NCBI RefSeq assembly: GCF_020085105.1
Contig: NC_058047.1
Location: 1,013,501-1,077,500 of the forward strand
From: Siniperca chuatsi
Taxonomy: Eukaryota; Chordata; Actinopteri; Centrarchiformes; Sinipercidae
Length of the DNA: 64,000 bases
Reading direction: 5' to 3'
The notes beneath the pieces are model-generated. The model did no database searches and was not told the origin of the DNA. It saw only the letters and a list, made by a program, of their open reading frames with translations. A program made the translations under genes and the position numbers. Of this stretch, positions 13,801-25,097 are shown in pieces. How positions within the stretch are numbered: position 1 is the first letter of the stretch; each line of letters begins with the position of its first letter.

Positions 13801-16800
13801 GCAAACTATCTCCATAGCAACTGCTGCTGAGCGCTCATGGGAACTGTAGTCTTTGGAGTCATTCAACTCTCCTTATTAAAGGGATCTGTCAGGGAGAACG
13901 AACCATGTCGACAGAATCAAACCTTAAATAAAGTAGGAGCTGAAGTTATCGGTTGTTGCTCTATTACAGACATACTGTACATGTGTATTATTCTCACACA
14001 TTCTCTTCGTTTTAAACAGATGCTTTTATTGTAAATTTCTATTTTATTCTATTTTATGTTTATGATTCGTGACTCTTCTCTTCCTGTTTATTGTTACGCA
14101 TGAACAGACCAAGACACACTCCCTGCGTGTGAAAGCCTGCTTGGCGATAAACCTGATTCTGATATTCTGAGTTGTAGAAATATTATTTGCTAATTCGCGC
14201 GGAGAACTGCGAAACTCTTAAAATCCGTACATGTGACTCAGATGTGCACGTGTGTTCGAGAATCTGAAAATATGAACCCAAATAACCGAACATAAACGGC
14301 CTTTTATTAACGAGCAGTAAGTATTTAGCTTCATGAGCTTCTTTCGGCTGTCGAGCTCGAACTGGACTCTTTCACCCATGTTAACACTTGTTATGAAAAC
14401 TCATGGAGCACCACTGTCCAACACACAGCCGACGGTCGTCTTGCAGGTCCAGCAGCGCGAGCCTGTGAGCCTCGACTCGGGGTGAATAAACGCAGAGCTA
14501 CAGACAGACCACCTGCAGACGCAGCAGGAGGGCAGCAAACGGCAACATGAACAAAGACAATTAAGCGGCGACTTTAAATGTATTTTGATGCCAATACTTT
14601 TGCACTTTAACTTACGTCTTCCACCACTGAAATACAATAAGATCATTTACTTAAATCAATTGTTAAAATATGAGAAAAACTACGAAAGGACACTACAGAA
14701 ATGTCAGATTTGGTGACTTCCTCCTCCTTCCTCACCACGTGACAGCCTTTTAATGAAGACTAATTTCACATTTGAAACGAGAACACGTGTCGTCTAAGTG
14801 GCTCCGTGACCTCCGTGTTTGTCTAGACTATATTCAGCCGCCGCCTCCCTGAGACAGATCAATTCTTCCGGGAAAGACACTTCACAGAGTCAACAGTTGA
14901 ATGACCGATATATTACATATTATTTCTTTAAGAGGCTCGAGTTCAAAGTCATTTTAAGAAACTCGGAGAATCTGCTGTGATGAAGATTAAAGATGCTTTT
15001 AAGTAGATTTTGCTGAAAATACTTTTACTGAAGTACAATTCTGAATGCAGGACTTTTACTGTACTGTATTTTAATCAGAATGAAATACTTTATTGATCCT
15101 GATTTTAACAGTGTGGTGTTACTACACAGGAGAAGTTTATAATACACTATAAACACTATAAAACAGGTCAGAAAATAAATCAGTACCAGGTGGGTTTAAG
15201 TATAAGATAAAATAAGTGTGAGGTACTGGGTTTTTGATGATGATAAGACAGGTATAAATGCAGTAATAATATAAGTAATAACATTTGAGCAGCAGGTTTG
15301 AATAATAATTTATGTGTGGTAACAGTTGGTATTAATTTTACTCGAGTATCAACGTGGATGAACTTTTTTTATAAGACAGGGAAAAGCAGCAAATCTTCAC
15401 ATTGGAGCAAAAAGTTTTGCCATTTTTGTTTGAAAAATAAGTGAAACGATGAACTGATCATGTAAAGAGTAGCAGTTTCATTCATCTCTCATCATGAAAT
15501 CCAAACACTGTCTCTGGCCACTAAATGTAGTCAAATTTAAAATATGTTGAGACTTAAAATGCCTGTAAAATAGCCACCATGTCTACGTTTAAGGTATCTG
15601 AAAAGGTTCCCAGAATGAATACAGAGGACACGAGCTCAGCGTCTTCATTTCCTGCGGTGTTTTATCATTTAACTTGTCTAAATTTCAGCTCCTCACAGTC
15701 AGCGGAGACACAAGAAGAAGAAACTGCCTGAGAGGCTGACAGCCATGAACTGAATGGAGGGATTAATGGCGGAGGATTTGGACTGGCTGTCGTCTCCCTC
15801 TGTGGTCGTTAACGCTCCCTGACGCTGTTTCAGAGCAGCAGGTACCGGCAGAGAGTCGATGGGTCAGTTTAAAGGAAAATATCAACATGTGGAAGGCTCG
15901 AGGGGAAACTTAAAGCTCCCTCTGCACGTTTCCTGTAAACAAACTTTCTGTTTACATTCAGTGTTAAACTCACTGTCTCCTTCAGCTCTAACAAACACGT
16001 TGAACACATTTCCCCCCCCCCTCATGAAACACAATGCATGTTTACATCCACGTTTGCTAGCTAGCAGTCTTCTTCTTCCTTGCCTTCGTTAGCACGTTGC
16101 TACATTTCTTTTTTCGCTATCGCCACCAACTGTCGATTAGCGGAAGAGCATGAAACTGTTGGCAGGAATGTGCGTCGCACTTCGCCTGCTTGCTCACGTA
16201 CAGGTGCGTCCTCTTGCACGATGTGACCCACTCGTAAAAATCATTGCTACTAGCATAGCGCTACTAGTGGTCAAAAACTCCACAGAGAACCCTTAAAGGA
16301 AGTATCGACCTGGGGGCTGAATTTTAAGCCCCAACAGGAAATTTAAAAGGAAAATATCAACATGGATGCTTGGCGGGACATTTAAATCTGCAGTAACTTA
16401 TTTTTTGGCCACTTGGGGGCAGCAGAACAAGCTGTAAACACGTCATCTGACATATTATCACCTTATAAAGTAGCTGTGGCTAACATGTTAGCAAACCTGC
16501 CTTCTTCCGCATTAGGCGACGTGATCGTCCGAGTCTGGAAAAAATAGCATGAATGAAAAGTAACTTCTGTTGGAATCAGTGCTAATGTTAGCAAGCTAGG
16601 CTAACTAGCCTCTGCTTTTCTGTGTTTAAGCTAGTTAGCCTCCCGTGCTAGCTTTCACTTTCTGAGTGAAATACAAACTGAACATTGCGGTTTGTCGTAC
16701 AAAATGTTGATTATCGTAAAGAGATTAAATTGCTTTGTCTAAAATACGTCCAAAAACAGTATTATTATGTTTTATTTATGCGGTAGCTACAGTTTATATG

Positions 16801-17280
16801 TTCCTACACAAAAAGTGAGGAGAATTCAAATTTCAGCTCAGCGCGAGAGCTTGACGGGAGATTTAGAGGAAACTATCAACGTGGGAGCTTAACGGGAAAT
16901 TCAGTTTTAATGGAAAGTATACGTATCAAAGGGAAGTTTAAAAGCATCAACACGAGAGTCCCAGCGGCTGAGTCTGGACGTTAGAAATAAAGCGCAGGAT
17001 CCACGGTAGTCCGACAGGTGAGTCGTACCTGTGTGGACAGCTGAGTTCCTCTCAGCATGAAGCCCAGCGTGCAGCCGGTGAGCACGGCGATGACCGACAG
17101 CGTCAGCAGCCCGTTCCTCTTAAAGAAATCCCTCACAATCCTGCTGAAGTCCCCCTTCGCCGTCACTCGGACGAAGGTCTTCACTCCTTCCCTCATCGTC
17201 CTCCCTGCGTCTCCTGGAACGTGCGAACCGTGCTCGGAGCGCGCCTCCTCCTCGCCGCTCGGTAACAGAAGCTCCTCCAT
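1178..17280 (-). CDS. EAAT5-like excitatory amino acid transporter (SLC1 family), 11 coding exons, 578 aa
   Basis: Sodium-coupled glutamate/aspartate transporter of the plasma membrane. Coding exons in transcript order: 17029-17280, 13551-13630, 12310-12525, 8817-8859, 8530-8737, 8171-8270, 4309-4542, 4022-4216, 2762-2896, 2323-2425 and 1178-1348. All junctions are GT-AG, and the sum of 1737 nt is an exact 578 codons plus stop. Hallmarks: [12 protein letters not shown] after TM1, the serine-rich HP1 loop SSSSATLP at about 376-383, NMDGT at 411-415, AAGIPQAG in HP2, and DRFR at 489-492, whose second Arg is the acidic-substrate residue that neutral ASCT members lack. The extracellular segment [11 protein letters not shown] and the flanking [13 protein letters not shown] resemble EAAT5 (SLC1A7) more than EAAT1-4. 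Fish also have EAAT6 and EAAT7 (slc1a8/slc1a9), so the exact paralogue is open and no symbol is given. The last four residues, ICQV, look like a PDZ ligand. The start is the first Met of the exon-1 frame. Confidence 0.93.
2540..2700. repeat. Fragment of the abundant 'GGAAAGTAC' teleost repeat
   Basis: A/T-rich run beginning near GCGGAAAGTACATTTAA in the intron between transporter exons 9 and 10. It resembles the start of a dispersed element also seen at about 9925, 25098, 27768, 30588, 42467, 51880 and 56690. It is probably a non-autonomous DNA transposon relic; the exact ends are not clear. Confidence 0.45.
8019..8155. repeat. Microsatellite of TGTGTACT/TGTACT units next to a splice donor
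   Basis: About 135 bp of alternating 8-bp and 6-bp units (TGTGTACT and TGTACT). The array begins only about 15 bp inside the intron that follows transporter exon 6 (8171-8270, minus strand), so in the transcript it reads as ACACAGTAC repeats just past the 5' splice site. The Cys-Val-Tyr-rich open frames here come from the repeat and are not genes. Confidence 0.9.
9388..9491 (-). repeat. Inverted copy of the end of a dispersed teleost element
   Basis: About 100 bp that are the near-exact reverse complement of 9958-10061, including the segment around TATATAGCGCC and CTCATTGCACTTTTCC. The sequence resembles a short repeat spread through fish genomes that carries TTTATTTATATAGCGCC. It lies in the long intron between transporter exons 3 and 4. 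Confidence 0.6.
9925..10345. repeat. Nested repeats: dispersed element inserted into the GGAAAGTAC-type element
   Basis: The outer element starts at GTGGTGGAATGTAACTGAG (about 9924) and resumes after about 10185 with TACAAATAATTTGAGG and CTCCACTACATTTCAGAGG. Between them (9958-10185) lies the dispersed TATATAGCGCC element, including its GGCAAGGAAACGCTTCC segment. The order shows that the outer copy was there first. No gene function is implied. Confidence 0.55.
10798..10848. repeat. (TG)n microsatellite
   Basis: About 50 bp of uninterrupted TG dinucleotides in the intron between transporter exons 3 and 4. Such tracts are common in fish and are likely to vary in length between individuals. Confidence 0.95.
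12610..12720 (+). repeat. Dispersed 'TTTAGCCTAGCTTAGCA' element, copy 1
   Basis: Sequence GTTTAGCCTAGCTTAGC, then AAAGACTGGGAGCAGGGGG and AAACTGCTAGCCTAGCTC. The same block occurs near 50917-50985 and 54055-54160. A matching prefix (ACAGAGA-AGGTCCA) precedes copies 1 and 3. It is a short interspersed repeat without coding capacity. Confidence 0.75.
14998..15080. repeat. Fragment of the GGAAAGTAC/ATACTTTTACTG repeat family
   Basis: The run AAAATACTTTTACTGAAGTAC followed by AATGCAGGACTTTTACT resembles one end of the dispersed element found elsewhere in the window. Only part is present, within the intron between transporter exons 1 and 2. Confidence 0.4.
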
Positions 17281-18002
17281 GCCTTTCGGTGTCTCCTGCT
17301 GGTCTTCCTTGCTGTGTTTGCGGCTGGCAGGGTGACAAACCTGTGAGAGGCAAAGGCGAGCTGACCTTTTCCACTGAGGGATTAAATCATGGCAGTGTGA
17401 TCAGGGCCAACGGCAGCCCTGCAGGCAGACTTACAGGCGCTAAGAGGCTTAAAGAGGTGGAACAACACCTCGCACGCCTTTGTTGTGGCATCTGGACCTG
17501 CTGCTGGACCTGATCCTGGTCCCGATCCTGTTGTTTCTGTTTTACTTCTTTTGGCTGAACTATCGAGGTCAAAACGTCTACAGAGCAGGTTCAGACAGAG
17601 ATGTTTTAACTTTCTGTGTAGTTTGTGAACTGATGTAGAAAATAATTTCAAAGATGTTGGTTTTTGTTTTTCAGCTTTTGTAAAAAAAAACAAAAAAACT
17701 ACGTGAGAAATTTAAGTTTGTGAATGTGTAGAAAATATTTGAGAATGTCTTTAAAAAAAGGTGTCAAGTCAGAGGTGGAAGAAGTACTCAGATCTGTTAC
17801 TTAAGTAAAAGTAGTAATAACACAGTTTAGAAACTCAAACTTCACATTTTTATTTATTATTATTTATTTTTATTATTAGCATCAAAATAAACTTAAAGTA
17901 CCAAAAGTCCTCATGCAGAACGGCCCCTTTCAGAATAAGGTTTATTACTGGATTATAATTATCGGTGCATTCAAAGGTAATCACAGTATTTTACACATCT
18001 TA
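17281..18002. other. Upstream region of the EAAT5-like gene
   Basis: This is 5' flank or 5' UTR of the minus-strand transporter. It contains a T/A-rich patch and, from about 17771, a copy of the dispersed element whose end reads GAGGTGGAAGAAGTACTCAG. No TATA box or further exon could be assigned confidently. The promoter should lie here or further right, which puts the large satellite at 18003 close to it. Confidence 0.45.
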
Positions 18003-19825
18003 CTGACCGACAGACTACAGACTGTCAGACAACAGACCGTCAGACAACAGACCATCAGACAACAGACTGTCAGACTACAGACTGTCAGACCGACAGACCA
18101 TCAGACAACAGACTGTCAGACTACAGACCGTCAGACCATCAGACTACAGACTGTCAGACTACAGACTGTCAGACCGACAGACCATCAGACAACAGACCGT
18201 CAGACTACAGACCATCAGACAACAGACCGTCAGACAACAGACTGTCAGACTACAGACTGTCAGACTACAGACTGTCAGACCGACAGACCATCAGACAACA
18301 GACCGTCAGACTACAGACCGTCAGACTACAGACTGTCAGACTACAGACCATCAGACAACAGACCGTCAGACTACAGACTGTCAGACTACAGACTGTCAGA
18401 CCGACAGACCATCAGACAACAGACCGTCAGACTACAGACCATCAGACAACAGACCGTCAGACAACAGACTGTCAGACTACAGACTGTCAGACTACAGACT
18501 GTCAGACCGACAGACCGTCAGACTACAGACCGTCAGACTACAGACTGTCAGACTACAGACTGTCAGACCGACAGACCATCAGACAACAGACCGTCAGACT
18601 ACAGACCGTCAGACTACAGACTGTCAGACTACAGACTGTCAGACCGACAGACCATCAGACAACAGACCGTCAGACTACAGACCGTCAGACTACAGACTGT
18701 CAGACTACAGACTGTCAGACCGACAGACCATCAGACAACAGACCGTCAGACTACAGACCGTCAGACTACAGACCGTCAGACTACAGACTGTCAGACTACA
18801 GACTGTCAGACCGACAGACCATCAGACAACAGACCGTCAGACTACAGACCGTCAGACTACAGACCGTCAGACTACAGACTACAGACTGTCAGACTACAGA
18901 CTGTCAGACCGACAGACTGACAGACTACAGACCGTCAGACTACAGACCGTCAGACTACAGACTGTCAGACCGACAGACTACAGACCGTCAGACTACAGAC
19001 TGTCAGACTGTCAGACTGACAGACTACAGACCGACAGACAACAGACCATCAGACTACAGACTGTCAGACCGACAGACTGACAGACTACAGACCGTCAGAC
19101 TACAGACTGTCAGACTACAGACTGTCAGACTACAGACCGACAGACTACAGACCGACAGACAACAGACCATCAGACTGTCAGACTACAGACCATCAGACTA
19201 CAGACTGTCAGACTGACAGACTACAGACCGTCAGACAACAGACCATCAGACTACAGACCATCAGACTACAGACTGTCAGACTACAGACTGTCAGACTACA
19301 GACCTTCAGACTACAGACCGACAGACTACAGACTGTCAGACTGACAGACTACAGACCGTCAGACAACAGACCATCAGACTACAGACCGTCAGGCTACTGA
19401 CCGACAGACTACAGACCATCAGACAACAGACCGTCAGACTACAGACTGTCAGACCATCAGACCGTCAGACTACAGACCTTTAGACTACGGGACCGTCAGA
19501 CCATCAGACTACAGACCGTCAGACCATCAGACTACAGACCATCAGACTTCAGACTGTCAGACTACAGACCGTCAGACTACAGACTGTCAGACTACAGACC
19601 GTCAGACTACAGACCATCAGACTACAGACCGTCAGACCATCAGACTACAGACCATCAGACTACAGACCGTCAGACTACAGACTGTCAGGCTACTGACCAT
19701 CAGACTACAGACCATCAGGCTACAGACCATCAGACTTCAGACTGTCAGACTACAGACCGTCAGACTACAGACTGTCAGACTACAGACCGTCAGACCATCA
19801 GACTACAGACCGTCAGACTACAGTA
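18003..19825. repeat. 1.8-kb satellite of 15-bp CAGACTACAGACCGT-type units
   Basis: About 120 tandem variants of a 15-bp unit (CAGACTACAGACCGT, CAGACAACAGACCAT and similar), with an occasional 16-bp variant CAGACCGACAGACCAT. Because 15 is a multiple of three, one frame stays open for 335 codons and encodes a TTDRQ-type pentapeptide repeat; I regard that frame as spurious. The left half, to about 18910, is more regular than the right, which has TTCAGAC and GGCTACTGAC variants. It begins about 720 bp upstream of transporter exon 1. Confidence 0.97.
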
Positions 19826-21323
19826 GTGCGGTGATTCAGGAGTCTGGCATCAAACTGTTAATTTTAATTGGACGACATGACAAAAAGATGCCAACAGATC
19901 CGATTGGACAGACTAGATGTTTCGGTTTAGACTAAGATCAGAAAATCCTTCTTACGGAAAGTGAAGTTAAATCTCGATCAACCGACCGACTGCCGAATTC
20001 CACCTCTATAATCCGTCGATGGCTCTTATTGATCACATTACAGCCGACCTAAACTCTGGGATTAATGCAGAGGTCCAGATCATGACGTTAGGATTTGTCA
20101 GAGTTGGCTTTAAAGTGTGTCAATAAACAATCAAACTCTGGTGCATCAGCACTAATCCAATCAGTGCTGTTAAGAGGCTGGCGTCACACCAGGATCAGGT
20201 CCGACAGTTCAGGAAGCGGCCGTGACGCCAAGGTGAACCAGCAGGTCAGAGTCCAACACAAACTCACACAAAGACCAACTGCAGTCAGATACACCCGAAC
20301 TGGTTTTTACCGCGTGTTGTTTTCCACAAACCGACAAGTTAATTCCACAAAATGTCCGCATGAAAGACAGCAGACGAAAAGGAGTTTCATTTCCAACTCT
20401 GTGGAGGATCTGAACAACTCTGACTTTGGTGTTTTAGTGACTCCTGGACTCAAATACAGACCCCCCGCAGACTCCCAGGCTTTAACGTTTAACAGTCACG
20501 TGGTGAGGATCAGTGCTGTTCTTAATGCAGCAGTGCACGAAAGAAAGAAACACTGACGTTTAGCTGTCAAAGGTCTAAACTGCTCACAGTGTAATTTGAC
20601 TCAAATTAGTATCTGCTCGTTTCGCCTTGATGTCGCTCTGTCAGGGCTGCACACCTGTGGGAGGTTAATCTGCGGCATGGGACGCACCTGGGCCCTACTC
20701 TTCAAATGTGGCTTCGCTAATTCCGGCTAACAAGCTGCAAATCAAGTTAAAATAATCCTGTTTATTCTCATCCAGCTAATTTGGTTCTTTGGAAGCAGTT
20801 CGAGGATCGATTTGTTGATTCTGGATGAAGTTATCTTTTGTGACAGTGCGCTCTTATTTTGAAATAAAAGGCAAAATGAGTAGAGAGTAGAAACCATGAT
20901 CAGCATTCATATGACTGGCTGAGTGTTGATCATGTGACTGCAGGGACATGAGGTAGGTGTGTTGGGAACCCTCCCAGCATGCACTGGGGCAACAGATTCA
21001 TTCATAAGCCTCATTTCACATGTTTCCACACTTTGATCTCTGTTAAACTTGAGATATTACCGCTGAATGTGATGTCTCATAATCATCAGCCTGCTATGAA
21101 AATCAAACTTTATGAACATCTCTTTAAAAAGCAGCTTTAATTGCATTAACAGTTTTAAACAAAGTGAGTTCTGCAGTTAATCATGTAATACATTTCAGCG
21201 ATTTTAATTTCAAATTAAAAGCCACGTGTTCTGGCTCCTTTGGTCTTTTAAGAGTCAGAATCTTTTAGTTTTTGTCTTTTTGCTCAGTTTCTCAAACTGC
21301 ATTTGGATCGGTTCTTTTTTAAT
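19826..21323. other. Intergenic, no gene recognised
   Basis: Single-copy-looking sequence between the satellite and the palindrome. The longest frame, 20095-20556 on the plus strand (153 codons), shows no recognisable domain and no conserved splice pattern, so I do not call it a gene. Confidence 0.5.
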
Positions 21324-22083
21324 CATAGAAAAGGTTTCAGTCGTAGTCGTCTGGACGCTGTTTTCAGAATCAAGACGTTTCGGCTCCCATCCGGAAGTAA
21401 TTCTCAATTGTGAAAAATGGACTGAGAACTCAGAAATTTAAGCTACTCTGTGTTACATAAGCCCCACCCTCAGGAAGGAGTCTACCTGAGTATCTGTTAA
21501 TAGCTAGTTTCACTTGAAACTGACCTAATAGTTTCCATGATGGCCCAGTAATCAGTAATCAGGCCTATTGTTTTCTGGCTGCACCTCCCTCATCACTGTT
21601 AAGTACCTGATTAGCATGTGATTGGCTTGACCACGGTGTTTATACACTGTGGTAAGCGGTTAACAAGTTGAATCTCAGACCACCATTTCTGTTCAAAGAG
21701 GGTTTTCTTGAAATGGTGGTCTGAGATTCAACTTGCCAACCGCTTACCACAGTGTATTAACACCGTGGTCAAGCCAATCACATGCTAATCAGGTACTTAA
21801 CAGTGATGAGGGAGGTGCAGCCAGAAAACAATAGGCCTGATTACTGATTACTGGGCCATCATGGAAACAAAAGAAGGTCAGTTTCAAGTGAAACTAGGCA
21901 GGTAAACAGCAGACACTCAGGTAGACTCCTTCCTGAGGGCGGGCTTTAAGCAACACAGAGTAGCTTAAATTTCTGAGTTCTCAGACCATTTTCACAATTG
22001 AGAATGACTTCCGGATGGGAGCCGAAACGTCTTGATTCTGAAAACAGCGTCCAGACGACTACGACTGAAACCTTTTCTACGAT
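21324..22083. mobile_element. Large palindrome with about 370-bp arms, probably Penelope-derived
   Basis: Left arm about 21324-21690 and right arm about 21710-22083 are near-perfect reverse complements around a loop of about 20 bp (TGTTCAAAGAGGGTTTTC region). Both outer ends carry AAGACGTTTCGGCTCCCATC or its complement. The same ends occur in the shorter palindrome at 37907-38134, where the adjacent sequence encodes a peptide like the N-terminal region of Penelope-like retroelements. Those elements are known for inverted pseudo-LTR arrangements. The class assignment is inference; the palindrome is directly visible. The arms differ slightly, for example by inserted bases near 21893-21915. Confidence 0.75.
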
Positions 22084-24054
22084 GGACCACTCCTGGACGA
22101 ATGAGGGACTACACCGTCTTCTTTTTTAACGTACAAACTTTTATTTTGCTGGATATTTGATCATATTGTATAAGTAACGGTAACTCTTCATTATGGAAAT
22201 GAAATTGTGATAATTGCATCAACATACTATGTTTTCTCAGTAACCTGCATGTTATCTTTTAAACTCGTTATTATATCAACACTCTTTCATTATAAATCTA
22301 AGACAGCAGCCGTTTGTATTTGTTTGGGGTTCACCCTGAAACGTCTTGGTCCTGATCCAGGTCCTGGTCCAGCTGCCTGTCAATAAGCTGCACCTTTGCA
22401 GGTTTGGGCTTAAGGACTTGTTGCTCCGACAACAGGTCGAGATGAATTTTAAACCAGCTTCGAAGAACCAAATAACCCAGACTCGTATCAAATCATCGCA
22501 TCATAATCTGGAGAATTCGTACGAAGAACGGGGCCACACGTGTAATACTGTCACCTTGTTACTGATCTCATCAGTCCTGTGATTTAATAAAGTGCTGAGT
22601 TCATGAGAAGCCACTTCTGCGTGGACTCGACACAGGAACCTCTGAGGGAGGAACAGTTTTACAGTGAACAACAAACAGGAACTAATTTACAGATACAAAT
22701 CTCTTCCTTAGATTTATAATGAAAGAGTCCTGATGTAATTATGACTTTAGATGAGAACGTGCACGTTATTGAGAAATCATTATACTCTGTTGGTGTAATT
22801 AGGACAATTAGATTTTCATGATGAAGAGTTACCTTCACTTGTACATGATCAAATATACAACAAAATACAGTTTGAGAAACTGAGCAAAAAGACAGAAACT
22901 CAACTAAAAGACTCTGACCGTTACAAGACGAATGGAGCCAGAACATTTAATGACATTAATAAAATGGGAATTTGAACATTAAAACTTTTAAAGCAATTAA
23001 AGCTGCTTTTAAAGAGGTTTCAGCAGGTTAATGATTATCTCTTGAAGTCTCTTTCACGTCCATCGGGAACCTCCATCAGTATGTCCCAGTAATATTAAAG
23101 GTGGGGCGTGCGATTCTGGAGAAATCCAATATCATGACAAATATCATGATACAGAGCGAACAATGACTCAGCAAGTAATGTAACTAACGTTAGCTAGGTT
23201 ATGGGTTAGCTCAGCTAGGTTGCGGGTTAGCTTAGCTAGGTTGTGGGTTAGCTTAGCTAGGTTGTGGGCTAGCAAACTGTCGCTACAGTTGCTGCTGCGA
23301 AGCTAACAGCCAGAGAGGACGAGACGGTTTCCCAGAGCAGCACAGCAGCTCCAGACAGCGACGCTCACAACTCTCCTGCTGCTACAGCTAACATCACAAC
23401 AGCAGCAGATCTTGGCAAACTAGAGAGTCAGCTGAATGTCCGTTGGCATGTTGTTTAACGTCACCTGACACACAAATCATGGCTGGAATAGTGTTGAGCC
23501 ACTTTGTTAGTTTCCCATTTACAGAGCCGGGAGTTTCGATGCAGCGCTCGCACTGAAGGGACAGCTAGCGGACCGCGAGGAGATATTCGCTGAATTTGAC
23601 AAAACGTTGTTTAAAGACGTGTATTGGATTAGAATCGCATAACCCACCTTTAATATCTAATGTTTAACAGAGATCAAAGTGTGGAAACATTGTGGAGCTC
23701 AATGTAGATCAAAATAACAGCAGGAACACAGAAAAAGACACTTATGTCCATGGATCTGTTGCCCCAGTGCATGCTGGGAGGGGAGCACTCAGCCAATCAT
23801 ATGAATGCCGATCTTGGTTTCTACTCGTTTTGCCTTTATTTCAAAATAAGAGCGCACTTTTATTCAAGATAACTTCATCCAGAATCAACAAATCGATCCT
23901 CAAACTGCTCTAAGAACCAAATTAGCTGGATGAGAATAAACAGGATTATTTTAGCCTCGTTACAGCATGTTAGCCTGTTCATGAAGAACAGGGCCCAGGG
24001 GATTGACTTAACACAAAAAACATAATATTTACCTGTCAGACAGACGCAGTCAGA
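22084..24054. other. Intergenic, no gene recognised
   Basis: A mixed region between the slc39a3 and transporter genes. It holds a short 21-bp tandem repeat at 23189-23268 but no exon I can support. Open frames at 22276-22582, 22659-22946 and 23692-23913 show no family resemblance. Confidence 0.5.
23189..23268. repeat. 21-bp tandem repeat, about 4 copies
   Basis: Units of GTTAGCTTAGCTAGGTTGTGG and close variants, about four in a row, followed by a degenerate half-unit. The unit resembles the GTTAGCTAGC-rich words scattered through this genome. Confidence 0.8.
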
Positions 24055-24681
24055 GAGCAGCTGCTGAACGTAGCGGAGCATCTAGCTGCTAAAGAGCCAG
24101 ATGTTTCCCTCAGCAGCTGCTGAACGTAGCGGAGCATCTAGCTGCTAAAGAGCCAGATGTTTCCCTCAGCAGCTGCTGAACGTAGCGGAGCATCTAGCTG
24201 CTAAAGAGCCAGATGTTTCCCTCAGCAGCTGCTGAACGTAGCGGAGCATCTAGCTGCTAAAGAGCCAGATGTTTCCCTCAGCAGCTGCTGAACGTAGCGG
24301 AGCATCTAGCTGCTAAAGAGCCAGATGTTTCCCTCAGCAGCTGCTGGACGTAGCGGAGCATCTAGCTGCTAAAGAGCCAGATGTTTCCTCAGCAGCTGCT
24401 GAACATAGCGGAGCATCTAGCTGCTAAAGAGCCAGATGTTTCCCTCAGCAGCTGCTGAACGTAGCGGAGCATCTAGCAGCTAAAGAGCCAGATGTTTCCC
24501 TCAGCAGCTGCTGAACATAGCGGAGCATCTAGCAGCTAAAGAGCCAGATGTTTCCCTCAGCAGCTGCTGAACATAGCGGAGCATCTAGCTGCTAAAGAGC
24601 CAGATGTTTCCCTCAGCAGCTGCTGAACATAGCGGAGCATCTAGCAGCTAAAGAGCCAGATGTTTCCCTCAGCAGCTGGTG
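24055..24681. repeat. 56-bp minisatellite, about 11 copies
   Basis: Eleven near-identical units of about 56 bp. Each starts with the 12-bp perfect palindrome CAGCAGCTGCTG and ends in GAGCCAGATGTTTCCCT. Variants are few: GAACG to GAACA, CTGCTGG in one unit, one unit a base short (TTTCCTC), and TAGCTGCTA versus TAGCAGCTA. The last two are reverse complements of each other through one central base change. There are no spacers, so it is not a CRISPR array. Confidence 0.95.
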
Positions 24682-25097
24682 GAGACCAAACACAGAGCTG
24701 ACAGAGAGAAGACCGGACGTCATGTTGCTCTGTGACTCCTGCTGTTTCCACCAAATAAATAAAAATCAAGCTATTCTCAAATAACAAGTATGTATAATAA
24801 TCTGTTTAATGTCAACTAACACAAGAGAAATATGAGACGACGATGAGATGAGAAACCATCGTAAATACAAAAAACTGTTCAAAATCACAACATGAACAAA
24901 TCCAGCAATGAAAATGTCAGAAAAGTAAAGATGTCCGTTGATACATCCTGACTATTAAAAGGCTCCGGTGTTTTTATTTGGGGGCTTAGAGTTTTATCTA
25001 ACTGTGGAGAACAGCTTCATATAGAGACACAGCAGGTTTATCAAAGAGTAACTTAACACCTTAATATATATTAAACATCTTTGTATTTGACTTTTGC

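Noticed and set aside
17913-18920. 335-codon open frame rich in TTDRQ repeats
   Set aside because: It is the translation of the 15-bp satellite; 15 is a multiple of three so a frame stays open. There is no unique sequence, and no splice or family support.
20095-20556. 153-codon open frame in the intergenic region
   Set aside because: No recognisable domain, no splice pattern, and composition like the flanks.
24055-24681. Possible CRISPR array (regular repeats)
   Set aside because: The units are contiguous with no unique spacers and the genome is a vertebrate; it is a minisatellite.
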